Part shown: positions 1 to 8,569 of the stretch, one piece after another
Position numbering within the stretch: the first letter of the stretch is position 1
Layout: each line of letters opens with the position of its first letter
NCBI GenBank assembly: GCA_016789175.1
Contig: JAEURK010000096.1
Span: forward strand, 1-46,559
DNA length: 46,559 nt
From: Anaerolineales bacterium
Lineage (GTDB): Bacteria; Chloroflexota; Anaerolineae; Anaerolineales; UBA6663
Reading direction: 5' to 3'
Notes under the pieces: generated by a model
What the model was told of the DNA's origin: nothing
Databases searched by the model: none
Seen by the model: only the letters and a program-made list of their open reading frames with translations
Program-made: the position numbers and the translations under genes

Positions 1-217
1 CCAACGGCACAAAGACCAACACGGTCGTCAACGGGTTCGAGGCCATCCCGTGGGTTGAGCAGCGATAGGGATCCTGGCCGGCCAACAGCCGGCCGGCCGC
101 ACAATGTGGGATCTCGATGTCATTGGCGACCGGATAGCTGACGTGAATGAGGTAGTTCACCAGCGCGACGGCAATCCCGACCACGATCGACATGAACAAG
201 CGGCGTCGATAAAACAT
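1..217 (-). CDS. GT87/DUF2029-like membrane glycosyltransferase, N-terminal part (runs off window)
   Basis: An open minus-strand frame starts at an ATG (215-217) and stays open to the window edge, giving 72 residues. It begins with three arginines (MFYRRRLF), then a hydrophobic helix (about residues 9-27), then the segment GRLLAGQDPYRC and later NPLTTVLVFVPL. The 'aGqDPY ... PltxxlfxPL' spacing after a first transmembrane helix is typical of GT87 (DUF2029) polyprenyl-phosphate mannosyltransferase-like membrane proteins. Only the first extracytoplasmic loop is seen, so the sugar and acceptor cannot be named. The next gene upstream on this strand is the formate-THF ligase, from which it is separated by a hairpin terminator, so it is probably its own unit. 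The family call is an inference from a short fragment. Confidence 0.55.
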   Translation of the reverse strand, partial: MFYRRRLFMSIVVGIAVALVNYLIHVSYPVANDIEIPHCAAGRLLAGQDPYRCSTHGMASNPLTTVLVFVPL

Positions 218-311
218 CCTGGCCAGCGTTCAAGGCAAGCGGTTGGCACCCTGGCGGTTGGCTCTGCCCGTGCCGGCACGAGGCGCTCCACCTGCACCTA
301 CACAAAAGTAA

Positions 312-338
312 AGGGTCCGGGGCTGATCCCCGGACCCT
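312..338 (-). terminator. Rho-independent-type terminator after fhs
   Basis: An 11-bp perfect stem (312-322 with 328-338) with loop CTGAT lies 22 bases beyond the fhs stop codon. In the minus direction it is followed by a T-rich stretch (TTTACTTTTG). It closes the long one-carbon gene run. Confidence 0.75.
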
Positions 339-359
339 GAAGTGTTCGTTGGTTGCGAC

Positions 360-2345
360 CTAGAACAGGCCTTTAACCTTGCCAGACACGAGATCGAGAT
401 CGACATCGAAGAACGACGGCCGGGTCGACAGGCCCGGCATGGTGCGCATCGAGCCCACCAACGGGTACAGGAACCCGGATCCGATCGAGGCGCGGATATC
501 GCGGATCGGGATACGGAAGCCGGTCGGCGCGTTCTTGAGGTTCGGATCGGCCGAGAAGCTCAGGTGCGTCTTGGCCATGCAAATCGGCAGGTTGGTATAG
601 CCCGCCTGGGTGAAGCGCTCGATCTTGGCCTCGGCCTCGGGCTCGTAATCCACGCCATCAGCGCCGTAAAACTTCGCGATCGCCTCGATCTTGTCCTTGA
701 TCGGCGCATCCAGCGGATACAGGAACTTGAAATCCTTGGGTTTGTGGGTCGCCTTGATGACGGCCTCGCCCAGGGCCTTGGTGCCCTTGCCGCCGTCGGC
801 CCAGTGCGAACACTTGACCGCATCCTCGGCGCCGGCCGCGAGCGCGGCCTCACGGATCAGATTGATCTCGGCCTCGGTGTCGGTCGAGAACGAGTTGACG
901 GCCACCACTACCGGCACGCCGTAACCGCGCGCGTTCTGAATGTGGCGCAGCAGGTTCGGCAGGCCGGCCTGCAGCAGGTCGAGGTTCTCGTCGGTGTAGG
1001 CCTTGTCAAGCGGCTTGCCGGGCGTCACCTTCGGCCCGCCGCCGTGCATCTTCAGCGCACGCACCGTGGCCACCAGCACCACGCAGTCGGGCGTCAGGCC
1101 CGAGTAGCGGCACTTGATGTCCATGAATTTCTCCATGCCGATGTCCGCGCCGAAGCCCGACTCGGTGATGACATAGCCGTCAGGCCCGACCAGCTTGAGC
1201 GCGATCTGGTCGGCCAGGATCGACGACTGCCCGTGGGCGATGTTGGCGAACGGCCCGGCGTGGACAAAAGCCGGAGTGCCCTCGAGGGTCTGCATCAGAT
1301 TCGGCATGATCGCGTCCTTCATCAGGACCGTGATCGCGCCGGCCACTCCAAGGTCATCGGCCGTGAGCGGCTCGCCCGACTTCGAGGTCGCAAAAACCAT
1401 GCGTCCGAAGCGCTCGCGCATGTCCTCGAGCGAGGTCGTCAGGGCCAGGATCGCCATGATCTCGCTGGCGACTGTGATGTCATAACCCGTCGTGCGCGTG
1501 CGGCCCTTCTCCTCGGGCCCCTGCCCAACCGTGATCTGGCGCAGCATGCGGTCATTGATATCGACCACGCGATTCCACTGGATCGTAGCCGGGTCGATGT
1601 CGAGCCGGAAGAGCTTGCGCTTCTCGTCGGTTGTCAGGTCGTCGGGCGTGGCGGCCGTGATGCCGAGCTTCTTCATGCGGCGAATGTGGCATTCGGCGAA
1701 ACGACGTGAGCCATCCTTGGCCTTCGGGCAGAAGGCGTTCAACAGCTTCTCGTCGTCGGGCTGATCGGTCTCGTGGAACATGCGCGCGTCGATCGCGGCG
1801 GCCATCAGGTTGTGGCTGGCCGTGATGGCGTGGATGTCGCCGGTCAGGTGGAGGTTGAACTCCTCCATCGGGATGACCTGCGAGTAACCGCCGCCGGCCG
1901 CGCCGCCCTTGATGCCGAAGGTCGGGCCCATGCTGGGCTGGCGAATGCAGGTGAAGACCTTCTTGCCCAGATGTGCGCCGAGCGCCTGCGACAGGCCGAC
2001 CGTTGTGGTGGTCTTGCCCTCGCCAAGCGGGGTTGGTGTGATAGCCGTCACGTCGACGTACTTGCCGTTCTTGGCGCGCGCCAGGCGCTTGAGCACCGTC
2101 AGACGGACCTTGGCCTTGTCGGTGCCATAGGACACGAGCTCGTTGGGCTTCAAGCCGGCTTCCTCAGCAACCAGGGCGATCGGCTTGAGCTTGGCCGCCT
2201 GCGCGATGTCGATATCGCTGGGCACCGGCCGGACCAACTTGAGCTTGGTCGGCTGGAAGGCAGGGGCCGCGGGCTTCGCGGGCTTCTTCGCCGCCGGGCG
2301 CCTGGCGGCTTTGCGTACGGCTAGTTTTTTTTGAGCGGATGCCAT
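360..2345 (-). CDS. fhs: Formate--tetrahydrofolate ligase
   Basis: ATP-dependent ligation of formate to tetrahydrofolate, giving 10-formyl-THF. This is the one-carbon entry step of the Wood-Ljungdahl methyl branch and is reversible when methyl groups are oxidised. The P-loop-like motif [13 protein letters not shown] is at residues 103-115, followed by the family segments [19 protein letters not shown] and [18 protein letters not shown] start at the ATG at 2345 because GGGGAGGA lies just upstream; an ATG six codons earlier has no such site. The protein is 661 residues, longer than the usual ~560 of bacterial enzymes. Residues 1-35 form a Lys/Ala/Pro-rich extension ([19 protein letters not shown]) absent from classic enzymes, and the central region is of the longer type. 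Last gene of the minus-strand cluster, about 100 bases after csaA. Confidence 0.95.
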   Translation of the reverse strand: MASAQKKLAVRKAARRPAAKKPAKPAAPAFQPTKLKLVRPVPSDIDIAQAAKLKPIALVAEEAGLKPNELVSYGTDKAKVRLTVLKRLARAKNGKYVDVTAITPTPLGEGKTTTTVGLSQALGAHLGKKVFTCIRQPSMGPTFGIKGGAAGGGYSQVIPMEEFNLHLTGDIHAITASHNLMAAAIDARMFHETDQPDDEKLLNAFCPKAKDGSRRFAECHIRRMKKLGITAATPDDLTTDEKRKLFRLDIDPATIQWNRVVDINDRMLRQITVGQGPEEKGRTRTTGYDITVASEIMAILALTTSLEDMRERFGRMVFATSKSGEPLTADDLGVAGAITVLMKDAIMPNLMQTLEGTPAFVHAGPFANIAHGQSSILADQIALKLVGPDGYVITESGFGADIGMEKFMDIKCRYSGLTPDCVVLVATVRALKMHGGGPKVTPGKPLDKAYTDENLDLLQAGLPNLLRHIQNARGYGVPVVVAVNSFSTDTEAEINLIREAALAAGAEDAVKCSHWADGGKGTKALGEAVIKATHKPKDFKFLYPLDAPIKDKIEAIAKFYGADGVDYEPEAEAKIERFTQAGYTNLPICMAKTHLSFSADPNLKNAPTGFRIPIRDIRASIGSGFLYPLVGSMRTMPGLSTRPSFFDVDLDLVSGKVKGLF

Positions 2346-2447
2346 GAAAGATCCTCCCCACACACAACCGCGATGCGTGTCATCGCGGCGGATTGCCTGT
2401 TTCGTAACCGCCGGGCGCCCGTGCCCTCCGCGCGGCGGCCCATCGCA

Positions 2448-2777
2448 TCAGGCGATGCGGCTGCCCAGCTCAGCGCCCGGGTCGGGCGTCAAAAGGATCA
2501 CACTGTCGTCGGGCTGAATGGCGCCCAATACCAATACTTCAGAGACAAACGGCCCGATCCGCTTGGGCGGGAAATTCACAACCGCCACGATCAGGCGACC
2601 CGCCAGCTCTTCGAGCCGATAGTTTGTGATCTGCGCGGACGAACGCTTGAGACCGTAAGGGCCGAAGTCGATCGTCAGCTTGTAGGCCGGCTTGCGCGCC
2701 TCCGGGAACGTCTCGACCTCGACGATCCGGCCGACCCGCATATCCACCCGTTCGAAGTCCGACCAGGCCAGCGCCAT
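2448..2777 (-). CDS. csaA: CsaA-like tRNA-binding-domain protein
   Basis: A 109-residue protein made of a single EMAP-II/Trbp111-type OB fold: FERVDMRVGRIVEVETFPEA at the start, YKLTIDFG in the middle, then AGRLIVAVVNFPPKRIGPFVSEVLVLGA. This matches the CsaA family (about 110 residues, dimeric), which binds tRNA or unfolded proteins and is described as a secretion-related chaperone. Only 5 bases separate it from the end of the upstream methyltransferase gene, so they are co-transcribed. Why a CsaA protein sits within a one-carbon cluster is not evident; housekeeping co-expression is the simplest reading. Confidence 0.88.
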   Translation of the reverse strand: MALAWSDFERVDMRVGRIVEVETFPEARKPAYKLTIDFGPYGLKRSSAQITNYRLEELAGRLIVAVVNFPPKRIGPFVSEVLVLGAIQPDDSVILLTPDPGAELGSRIA

Positions 2778-2782
2778 GCCGT

Positions 2783-3754
2783 TCAGTTCTCCCCGCCACT
2801 GCGCCTGGCTGCGCGGCGCGCCTCACGGGCCGCGCGCTCAGCTGAGACGTCGCGCCCGCTTTCGGGCTGGGCCGGAGCCGCCGCGGCGGGGGCGCCCGCC
2901 GGGGCCGCTGACGGCAACGAGCGGGCGTATTTCAACCAGTTCGCGCAGTTCTCGTCGTGGCCCATCATCACGTCGCCGGCCAGGATCATGGTCTTGATGT
3001 CGGCCTCGAGCGGATTGGTGATCGCGCACGACATGCCGGCCGCCATCGCCATCGCCAGGAAGGCGCCGTTCAGGTGCTGGCGCCCGGGCAATCCGAACGA
3101 AATGTTCGACGCGCCGCAACAGGTGTTGACGCCCAGTTCCTCGCGACAGCGTCGCACGAGCGTGAACAACGATTGCCCGGCCATCCGCACGGCCCCGATC
3201 GGCATCGCCAGCGGATCGATCAAGACGTCATCACGCGGAATGCCGTACGACTCGGCCCGTTCGACGATCTTCTTGGCGATCGTGAAACGTACAGCCGGGT
3301 CCTCGGAGATCCCGGTCTCGTCGTTCGAGATCCCGATCACCGCGCACTTGTACTTCGCCACCAGTGGCAACACGACTTCGAGCCGCTCCTCTTCGCCGGT
3401 GACCGAGTTCAGCAATGGTTTGCCCTGATAAGCCGCCAGCCCGCTCTCCAGAGCCTTGATCACGGACGAGTCGATGCACAACGGCACATCGGTCAGCGCC
3501 TGCACGATGCGAATCGCCTCGGCCAGGATCGCGGGCTCATCGGCCATCGGTATGCCCGCATTGACGTCGAGCATGTGCGCACCGGCCGTCACCTGCGCCA
3601 GCGCGTCCTTTCGGACGCGGTCGTAGTTGCCGGCGGCCATCTCCGCTGCCAGCAGTTTCCGGCCGGTGGGATTGATGCGCTCGCCGATGATCACAAACGG
3701 GTGATCCGGACCAATTCGAACTGATTTGGTCGGGGAAGTCAGAACAGTTTCCAT
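2783..3754 (-). CDS. Methyl-corrinoid:tetrahydrofolate methyltransferase (MtgA/AcsE-like, pterin-binding)
   Basis: A DHPS-like TIM barrel of the pterin-binding family. It opens with HPFVIIGERINPTGRK, then MLDVNAGIP, LCIDSS, LLNSVTGEEER and CGASNISFGLPGRQHLN, all hallmarks of AcsE/MtgA/MtvA-type enzymes that move a methyl group between a corrinoid protein and tetrahydrofolate. With the corrinoid protein, the ASKHA reactivator and the MttB-family enzyme nearby, the likely role is transfer of substrate-derived methyl groups to THF. The core ends near residue 280. Residues ~283-323 are an Ala/Pro linker and a basic tail (AERAAREARRAARRSGGEN) that resembles tails on neighbouring proteins. The ATG at 3754 is the only good start. 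Confidence 0.92.
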   Translation of the reverse strand: METVLTSPTKSVRIGPDHPFVIIGERINPTGRKLLAAEMAAGNYDRVRKDALAQVTAGAHMLDVNAGIPMADEPAILAEAIRIVQALTDVPLCIDSSVIKALESGLAAYQGKPLLNSVTGEEERLEVVLPLVAKYKCAVIGISNDETGISEDPAVRFTIAKKIVERAESYGIPRDDVLIDPLAMPIGAVRMAGQSLFTLVRRCREELGVNTCCGASNISFGLPGRQHLNGAFLAMAMAAGMSCAITNPLEADIKTMILAGDVMMGHDENCANWLKYARSLPSAAPAGAPAAAAPAQPESGRDVSAERAAREARRAARRSGGEN

Positions 3755-3827
3755 ATCAGACAGTTTCCCTAGGGAAGATGATAAGCAAAGCAGGTGGGGT
3801 GTCAGGTGACAGGTGTCACCCCTTCGG

Positions 3828-3859
3828 GTAGTCTGGTAGTCCAGTAGTCCGGTAGTCGA
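3828..3859. repeat. Four tandem 8-bp units (GTAGTCNN)
   Basis: Four consecutive 8-base units, GTAGTCTG, GTAGTCCA, GTAGTCCG and GTAGTCGA, lie in the 151-base gap between metF and the methyltransferase gene. Just before them (3801-3822) is an imperfect GGTGACA/TGTCACC inverted repeat. No function is evident. Confidence 0.8.
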
Positions 3860-3905
3860 CCGGCCGGTCCCCAGAGTCGCACTGGTGGATCAACCGGCTG
3901 AACGA

Positions 3906-4844
3906 CTAACTGACCAGCCGACTACTCAACAAACCCGATTCTTCGACGATTTCGGCCACAAGTTCCTCCTGGCGATAGGCCATGACGTGCACGCCCGAGA
4001 CCCCCGGAATCTCGCGTACTTGCTGGATGAGCTCGATACACAATCGTTTCCCCTCCCGGCCAGGTTTTTCGGCCTTGCGCAAACGCTCGACGACGGCATC
4101 CGGCACATGCACGCCCGGGACGTTGGCGCGCATCCACTCCGCCACCTTGGCGGAACGCAACGGCCCCACGCCGACCAGGATGAACAGCTTTTCGTGCAGG
4201 CCCAGGTCCCGGACCTGGGTCATGAAGGCCTGTAAACGCGGGATGTCAAAGCAATACTGAGTCTGGATAAACTCCGCCCCGGCCTGCCATTTCTTGAGCA
4301 ATCGCTTCGGGCGAAAGTCGAACGGCGGCGCGAACGGGTTCTCGGCCGCCCCGACGAACAGGCGCGGTGGGATGTCCAGCTTGCGCCCGCTCAGAAAGCG
4401 CCCCTCGTCGCGCATGATCCGCACCGTGCGCAGAAGGGTGAGCGAGTCGAGGTCGAAGACGGGCTTGGCTTCGGGCTGGTCACCGGCCTGCACGCCGTCT
4501 CCGGTCAGGCAGAGTACATTGCGCACACCCATCGCCGCCGCACCCAGCACATCGCCCTGAATCGCGATGCGGTTGCGGTCCCGGCACGAGATCTGATAAA
4601 CCGGCTCGTACCCGGCCCGTGTCAGTAGCGCGCAGATGCCGACGCTGCTCATGTGGCAGTTCGCGCCGGAGGCGTCGGTAGCGTTGATGCCGTCGCAGAC
4701 CGAGGCCAGCACCAACGCGCGCTCATAGACGGCCTGCGGATCGGCGCTGTCGGGCGCGTTCAGCTCGGCCGTCACCGCAAAGCGGCCCGACCGCAACACC
4801 CGCTCCAGCCGGGAACCCGAACTGAAAGCCGTTTGCGCCGTCAT
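3906..4844 (-). CDS. metF: Methylenetetrahydrofolate reductase, MetF-type
   Basis: Interconverts 5,10-methylene-THF and 5-methyl-THF; FAD-dependent TIM barrel. Family features are FAVTAELNAPDSADP near the start, the segment DGINATDASGANCHMSS, the YQISCRDRNRIAIQGDVLGAAAMG block, NVLCLTGDG, and FIQTQYCFDIPRLQAFM. The 312-residue length fits MetF. I start at the ATG at 4844, which overlaps the metV stop as ATGA, rather than at the ORF start nine codons upstream. The MetV-MetF coupling is typical of acetogens and methylotrophic anaerobes, where MetV is required for activity. In this cluster it could run in the oxidative direction on methyl groups removed from an amine, or reductively. Confidence 0.93.
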   Translation of the reverse strand: MTAQTAFSSGSRLERVLRSGRFAVTAELNAPDSADPQAVYERALVLASVCDGINATDASGANCHMSSVGICALLTRAGYEPVYQISCRDRNRIAIQGDVLGAAAMGVRNVLCLTGDGVQAGDQPEAKPVFDLDSLTLLRTVRIMRDEGRFLSGRKLDIPPRLFVGAAENPFAPPFDFRPKRLLKKWQAGAEFIQTQYCFDIPRLQAFMTQVRDLGLHEKLFILVGVGPLRSAKVAEWMRANVPGVHVPDAVVERLRKAEKPGREGKRLCIELIQQVREIPGVSGVHVMAYRQEELVAEIVEESGLLSSRLVS

Positions 4845-5314
4845 CCGGACACCTCCGGGGCATCCACCCACCCCGCCGGGTTCTTCAGCCCGACCCCGGT
4901 CGACTCGTTGATCCAGGCGGCCGTGCCCTGCAGGCTGCGGTTCACGGGCGGGAGCACGTTCAACAACTCATGGCCGTAGCGCGGCATAGCCTGCGAGCGC
5001 TCCCAGGCCTGGACCCAGACGCAGGGCATCTCGGGCTTCACCTCGCAATGCCCGTTCGCGCGCACACCACCGCATGGACCGTTGCGCAGGTTCTTGGGAC
5101 AGTTCATCGGGCAGGTCATGCCGGTGCTGTGCAGCACGCACTGGCCGCACATCTGGCAATTGAAGATTGCGCCCTTGGAGACGCGCTCCAGCGGGATGAC
5201 GAGTCGCTCGACCAAACCGCCCGGCTTGAGCCAGCGCCGGCCCAAAGGCAGGAGCCGGACGACGACCGCATAGGCCTCTTCGAGGAAACGGGGATGGCTC
5301 TGGAGAAAACGCAC
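4841..5314 (-). CDS. metV: MetV, zinc/Fe-S partner of methylene-THF reductase
   Basis: A 157-residue protein of the methylene-THF-reductase C-terminal (MetV, PF12225-like) family. It is cysteine-rich: CQMCGQC, then MTCPMNCPKNLRNGPCGG, and a further conserved CEV. In acetogens MetV forms a complex with MetF. Starts at GTG (5314) behind GGGGGAG. Its TGA stop overlaps the metF ATG by 4 bases, indicating translational coupling and equimolar synthesis. There is no separate RnfC2- or HdrA-type electron-transfer gene next to it, so the redox partner of this MetVF is not encoded in the window. Confidence 0.9.
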   Translation of the reverse strand: MRFLQSHPRFLEEAYAVVVRLLPLGRRWLKPGGLVERLVIPLERVSKGAIFNCQMCGQCVLHSTGMTCPMNCPKNLRNGPCGGVRANGHCEVKPEMPCVWVQAWERSQAMPRYGHELLNVLPPVNRSLQGTAAWINESTGVGLKNPAGWVDAPEVSG

Positions 5315-5412
5315 GGCTCCCCCTCACCCGTGCCGCCCAGCGGTCGCGGGCCTTGACGTCGAACGCGAACCTGTCCGCCCAGGCATCACCTTAAGCGTGG
5401 GCCGAGCGCTGC

Positions 5413-5715
5413 CTAGCTGGCCTCACGGCCGCCGTTGGCGATCAACGCGCGCAGCCGTTCGTCGGAGTAGGCGGCTTCGAGTTCGGCGGCGGCCGTCTGC
5501 GCCACCGCGTCCGGTGCACCCTCGCGCTCGAGGCCGTCGCCGGTGCGCCACTCGGCCAGGTAATCGTCGGTGCCGATCAGGCCCGCCCGCATCGCGGCGG
5601 CGTCAATGGCATCCTGAAAGCGCTGGCTGCATTGCGCGGCGCCGCGTTCACGCCCCGCCCTCACCTTGACCTGCGCCGGGATGTCGCGCCAGTACACGAT
5701 CTGCAGGGTAGCCAT
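5413..5715 (-). CDS. 'Virulence factor' family small protein (PF13769-like)
   Basis: A 100-residue soluble protein: MATLQIVYWRDIPAQVKVRAGR at the start, then a helical part (FQDAIDAAAMRAGLIGTDDYLAEWR). The N-terminal 'VYWRDIPAQV' signature is that of a small family annotated only as 'virulence factor', often seen next to corrinoid methyltransferase and DUF1638 genes. A good ribosome site (GAGAGGGA) precedes the ATG at 5715. The molecular role is unknown; conserved neighbourhood suggests an accessory function in methyl transfer. The family name should not be taken as evidence of virulence. Confidence 0.72.
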   Translation of the reverse strand: MATLQIVYWRDIPAQVKVRAGRERGAAQCSQRFQDAIDAAAMRAGLIGTDDYLAEWRTGDGLEREGAPDAVAQTAAAELEAAYSDERLRALIANGGREAS

Positions 5716-5727
5716 GATCCCTCTCTA

Positions 5728-5762
5728 GATTCCTGATTGTCGATTGCTGATTGCTGATTGCA
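5728..5762. repeat. Five tandem 7-bp units (GATTNNN)
   Basis: Five consecutive heptamers, GATTCCT, GATTGTC, GATTGCT, GATTGCT and GATTGCA, occupy the 53-base gap between DUF1638 and the 'virulence factor' gene. The repeat count may vary between strains. Confidence 0.8.
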
Positions 5763-5768
5763 AACCCA

Positions 5769-6359
5769 TCAGCACTCAACAACCAACAGTGCTTCGATTC
5801 GTCTCTCAAGCTCCCCATAGCCGGTCTGACGGATCTCGAGCGGAAGACCGATCTGCGCCGCACACCAGATTGCCTTCTCGCGCAGCACATCAGACTCGGT
5901 CTGGGCCAGATAGACGCAGCGCCTGTAGTTGCCGAAGTAGTCGCCGCGCAGCTCGGGATGACGATCGAGCCCCAGCCCTTCAATGACCAGATGCTCGAAC
6001 GACCGCACCATGTAATCGGTGAGAAAGAAGGTGCCGAGCTCCGCGGCCATGAGTGTTGCGAAACTGTCGGCGCCGGCATACATTTCGTAGCAATGCGGGC
6101 CGCTGATACGCTCAACGCCCTCGGCGGCCAGCAAGCGGTCGAGCTCGCCGCCTGTGCCGCAATCGCCGTACACGACCACGACCCGCGCGTAGCGGTCCCG
6201 AGCTTCGCGGATGCGCTTGTGGACCGCATCCGGGATGCGCCCGGGCGTATTGTGCAGCAGAGCGGGCACGCCCAATACGTCCGCGTCCCAGCCGTGGCGT
6301 TCGCGCAGGGCGAGCACCTCGCGCGCCAGGGCGCCGCAGACGATCAGGGCTGTGGTCAT
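5769..6359 (-). CDS. DUF1638 family protein
   Basis: A 196-residue protein. It begins [18 protein letters not shown] and contains the family segments [45 protein letters not shown] and [37 protein letters not shown]. These are diagnostic of DUF1638, a family of unknown biochemistry found next to methyltransferase/corrinoid genes. Conserved Cys and His residues ([16 protein letters not shown]) could bind metal. I start at the ATG at 6359, which overlaps the stop of the homocysteine-methyltransferase gene (ATGA); the longer ORF upstream is an out-of-family shadow of that gene. Coupled translation supports a joint role with the upstream enzyme. Confidence 0.88.
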   Translation of the reverse strand: MTTALIVCGALAREVLALRERHGWDADVLGVPALLHNTPGRIPDAVHKRIREARDRYARVVVVYGDCGTGGELDRLLAAEGVERISGPHCYEMYAGADSFATLMAAELGTFFLTDYMVRSFEHLVIEGLGLDRHPELRGDYFGNYRRCVYLAQTESDVLREKAIWCAAQIGLPLEIRQTGYGELERRIEALLVVEC

Positions 6360-7381
6360 CGCGCCGATGACGACTCCCGTGCTTGGCGAGCCGCTCGGCG
6401 AGCGGCTCGTTCGTCGGTGGCCGCCGTTGCGGCGTGGGCAGTTTCCGCGGGCGCCGGTTCGGACCTGGGTTTTGCCGCGAGACCGGCCGGGTTTGCGCGC
6501 AAGGCTTCGGCCATCGCCGCGATATGCGCCGGCGAACTGCCACAGCACGCCCCGATGATGCTGGCGCCTTCGGCCCGCACGCTCAAGGCGTACTCGGCCA
6601 TCTCCGCCGGCGTGGCATCGTAGTGCGCCTTACCCGCGACGAGACGCGGCATGCCGGCGTTGGACTTCGCCACGATCGGCACACTCGGGCCGGTCGCCAG
6701 CATGCGCTGGACGGCCGCGAACAGCTCGTCAGTGCCGTTGCCGCAGTTGGCGCCGACCCCGGCCGCGCCCAACTCGGTCATGGCCTGCAGCGCCTGCTCG
6801 GGCGTGACGCCCATCATCGTCCGGCCATGCGTGTCAAACGAAAGCGTGGTGATGATCGGGATGTCGGCCGAAGCCCGGCGCGCGCCGGCAAAGGCCGCGC
6901 GCACCTCGTCGAGCGACGACATCGTCTCGATCCAGATCACGTCAGCCCCGGCCGCGACCAGCGCCCGGGCCTGTTCCTCGAAACCGGCCACCGCGTCCTC
7001 GAAGCTCAACTGTCCCAACGGCTGCAGGATCTCACCGCTCGGGCCGATGTCGCCGGCGACCAGCACGTCGTCGCGGCCCGAGGCCTCGACCTCGGCGCGC
7101 AGCAGCGCCACAGCGGCCTGGTTGAACTCGGTTACGCGGCTCTGCAGGTTATGCATCGCCAGCCGGAAACGCGTGCCGCCAAAGGTGTTGGTCAGCACGA
7201 TGTTGGACCCGGCCTGGATGTACTGGCGCTGGATGGTGCGGACCGCATCGGGATGCGTGACGTTCCAGGTCTCCGGGGCATCGCCGTATTGCAGGCCGGC
7301 CTGGAAGAGCATGGTGCCCATCGCGCCATCGGCCAGCAATGGCCCACCTCGCTGGAGTAGATCGTGAAACTTGCTCATCAT
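6356..7381 (-). CDS. Homocysteine S-methyltransferase-domain protein (zinc thiol methyltransferase type)
   Basis: A BHMT/MetH-N-type TIM barrel. It contains [12 protein letters not shown], the segment [24 protein letters not shown], and the zinc ligands Cys213 (GANCGNG) and Cys279-Cys280 (GACCGSS). The family moves a methyl group to homocysteine or to another zinc-bound thiol from betaine, S-methylmethionine or a methyl-corrinoid. Here it is directly upstream of DUF1638 (4-base overlap) and directly downstream of the corrinoid protein gene. The methyl donor is therefore probably the methyl-corrinoid protein, and methionine a possible product; this is inference. Residues ~303-341 are a Pro/Ala linker and a basic tail ([19 protein letters not shown]) outside the barrel. 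Two adjacent ATG codons could serve as start. Confidence 0.88.
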   Translation of the reverse strand: MMSKFHDLLQRGGPLLADGAMGTMLFQAGLQYGDAPETWNVTHPDAVRTIQRQYIQAGSNIVLTNTFGGTRFRLAMHNLQSRVTEFNQAAVALLRAEVEASGRDDVLVAGDIGPSGEILQPLGQLSFEDAVAGFEEQARALVAAGADVIWIETMSSLDEVRAAFAGARRASADIPIITTLSFDTHGRTMMGVTPEQALQAMTELGAAGVGANCGNGTDELFAAVQRMLATGPSVPIVAKSNAGMPRLVAGKAHYDATPAEMAEYALSVRAEGASIIGACCGSSPAHIAAMAEALRANPAGLAAKPRSEPAPAETAHAATAATDERAARRAARQARESSSAR

Positions 7382-7431
7382 GCTGGCGGCAGCCGTCCTC
7401 CCCTCTCTTTCGTCGCTTCCGATCGAACGGC

Positions 7432-8109
<678 letters not shown>

Positions 8110-8231
8110 GCCGCATGTGCTCCCTGATCGTGACGTGACACGCTAGTTTACCGTGTCCACTCGTTGGTGTATAGGATGCCGGGCGGCGGACCGGCGTCTG
8201 TGGCTCTGACGCGCTCTTCGCCCACTCAACC

Positions 8232-8320
8232 TGTCATCCAGAGGGCCCGAGGCATCTCGGGTCCGGCGACTCGGTCTTGGGCCCGAAGGATCTCCCTTCG
8301 GACTCGGCGGCCACTCAGGC
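8232..8320. repeat. REP-like repeat, copy 1 (89 bp)
   Basis: Begins TGTCATCCAGAGGGCCCGAG and ends GGCCACTCAGGC. It contains two short hairpins, CCCGAG-GCAT-CTCGGG and CGAAGG-ATCTC-CCTTCG. It differs from copy 3 (8453-8541) at one base. The 'GTCATCC...GAAGGATCT' wording resembles a short interspersed repeat style common in some high-GC genomes. Confidence 0.85.
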
Positions 8321-8333
8321 GCGCCCCTCGAAC

Positions 8334-8372
8334 TGTCATCCAGAGGGCCCGAAGGATCTCGCTTCGGACTCG
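8334..8372. repeat. REP-like repeat, short variant copy 2
   Basis: Carries the start (TGTCATCCAGAGGGCCCGA) and the second hairpin (CCGAAG-GATCTCG-CTTCGG) of the 89-base unit, but lacks the ~46 central bases that hold the first hairpin. This is consistent with deletion between, or composite origin from, two related half-elements. Confidence 0.8.
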
Positions 8373-8452
8373 CGTGCCACCTCACTATCGCCTCCGCGGC
8401 CGGTGCGCCTGAACGGAGATTCTGCGCGCCCTCACCGCGCCCCCATCGTCCG

Positions 8453-8541
8453 TGTCATCCAGAGGGCCCGAGGCATTTCGGGTCCGGCGACTCGGTCTTG
8501 GGCCCGAAGGATCTCCCTTCGGACTCGGCGGCCACTCAGGC
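8453..8541. repeat. REP-like repeat, copy 3 (89 bp)
   Basis: Same length and sequence as copy 1 apart from C to T in the first hairpin (GGCATTTCGGG instead of GGCATCTCGGG), which shortens that stem by one pair. Direct orientation relative to copy 1, 221 bases apart. Confidence 0.85.
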
Positions 8542-8569
8542 ACATCGCGCCGGATCAATCAGGCGCCCG

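Larger units (their letters stand above)
8110..8569. other. Intergenic region with REP-like repeats, no gene
   Basis: This 460-base gap within the minus-strand cluster has no convincing ORF. It holds two 89-base repeat copies and a short variant (annotated separately). A minus-strand promoter for the corrinoid gene should lie near 8110-8180, but I cannot point to a clear -35/-10 pair there. Confidence 0.6.

Noticed and set aside
3-68. Plus-strand frame ending in a stop at 66-68, looking like a protein C-terminus
   Set aside because: The opposite strand over the same bases is open through the window edge and shows a membrane-protein N-terminus with a GT87-like signature, which explains the region better.
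342-1709. 455-residue plus-strand ORF opposite fhs
   Set aside because: Arg/His/Asp-rich antisense shadow of formate-THF ligase, with no family features; same kind as many long antisense frames in this GC-rich DNA.
8232-8541. CRISPR array
   Set aside because: The repeats are 89 bases with internal hairpins, only three irregular copies, no regular spacers and no cas genes.
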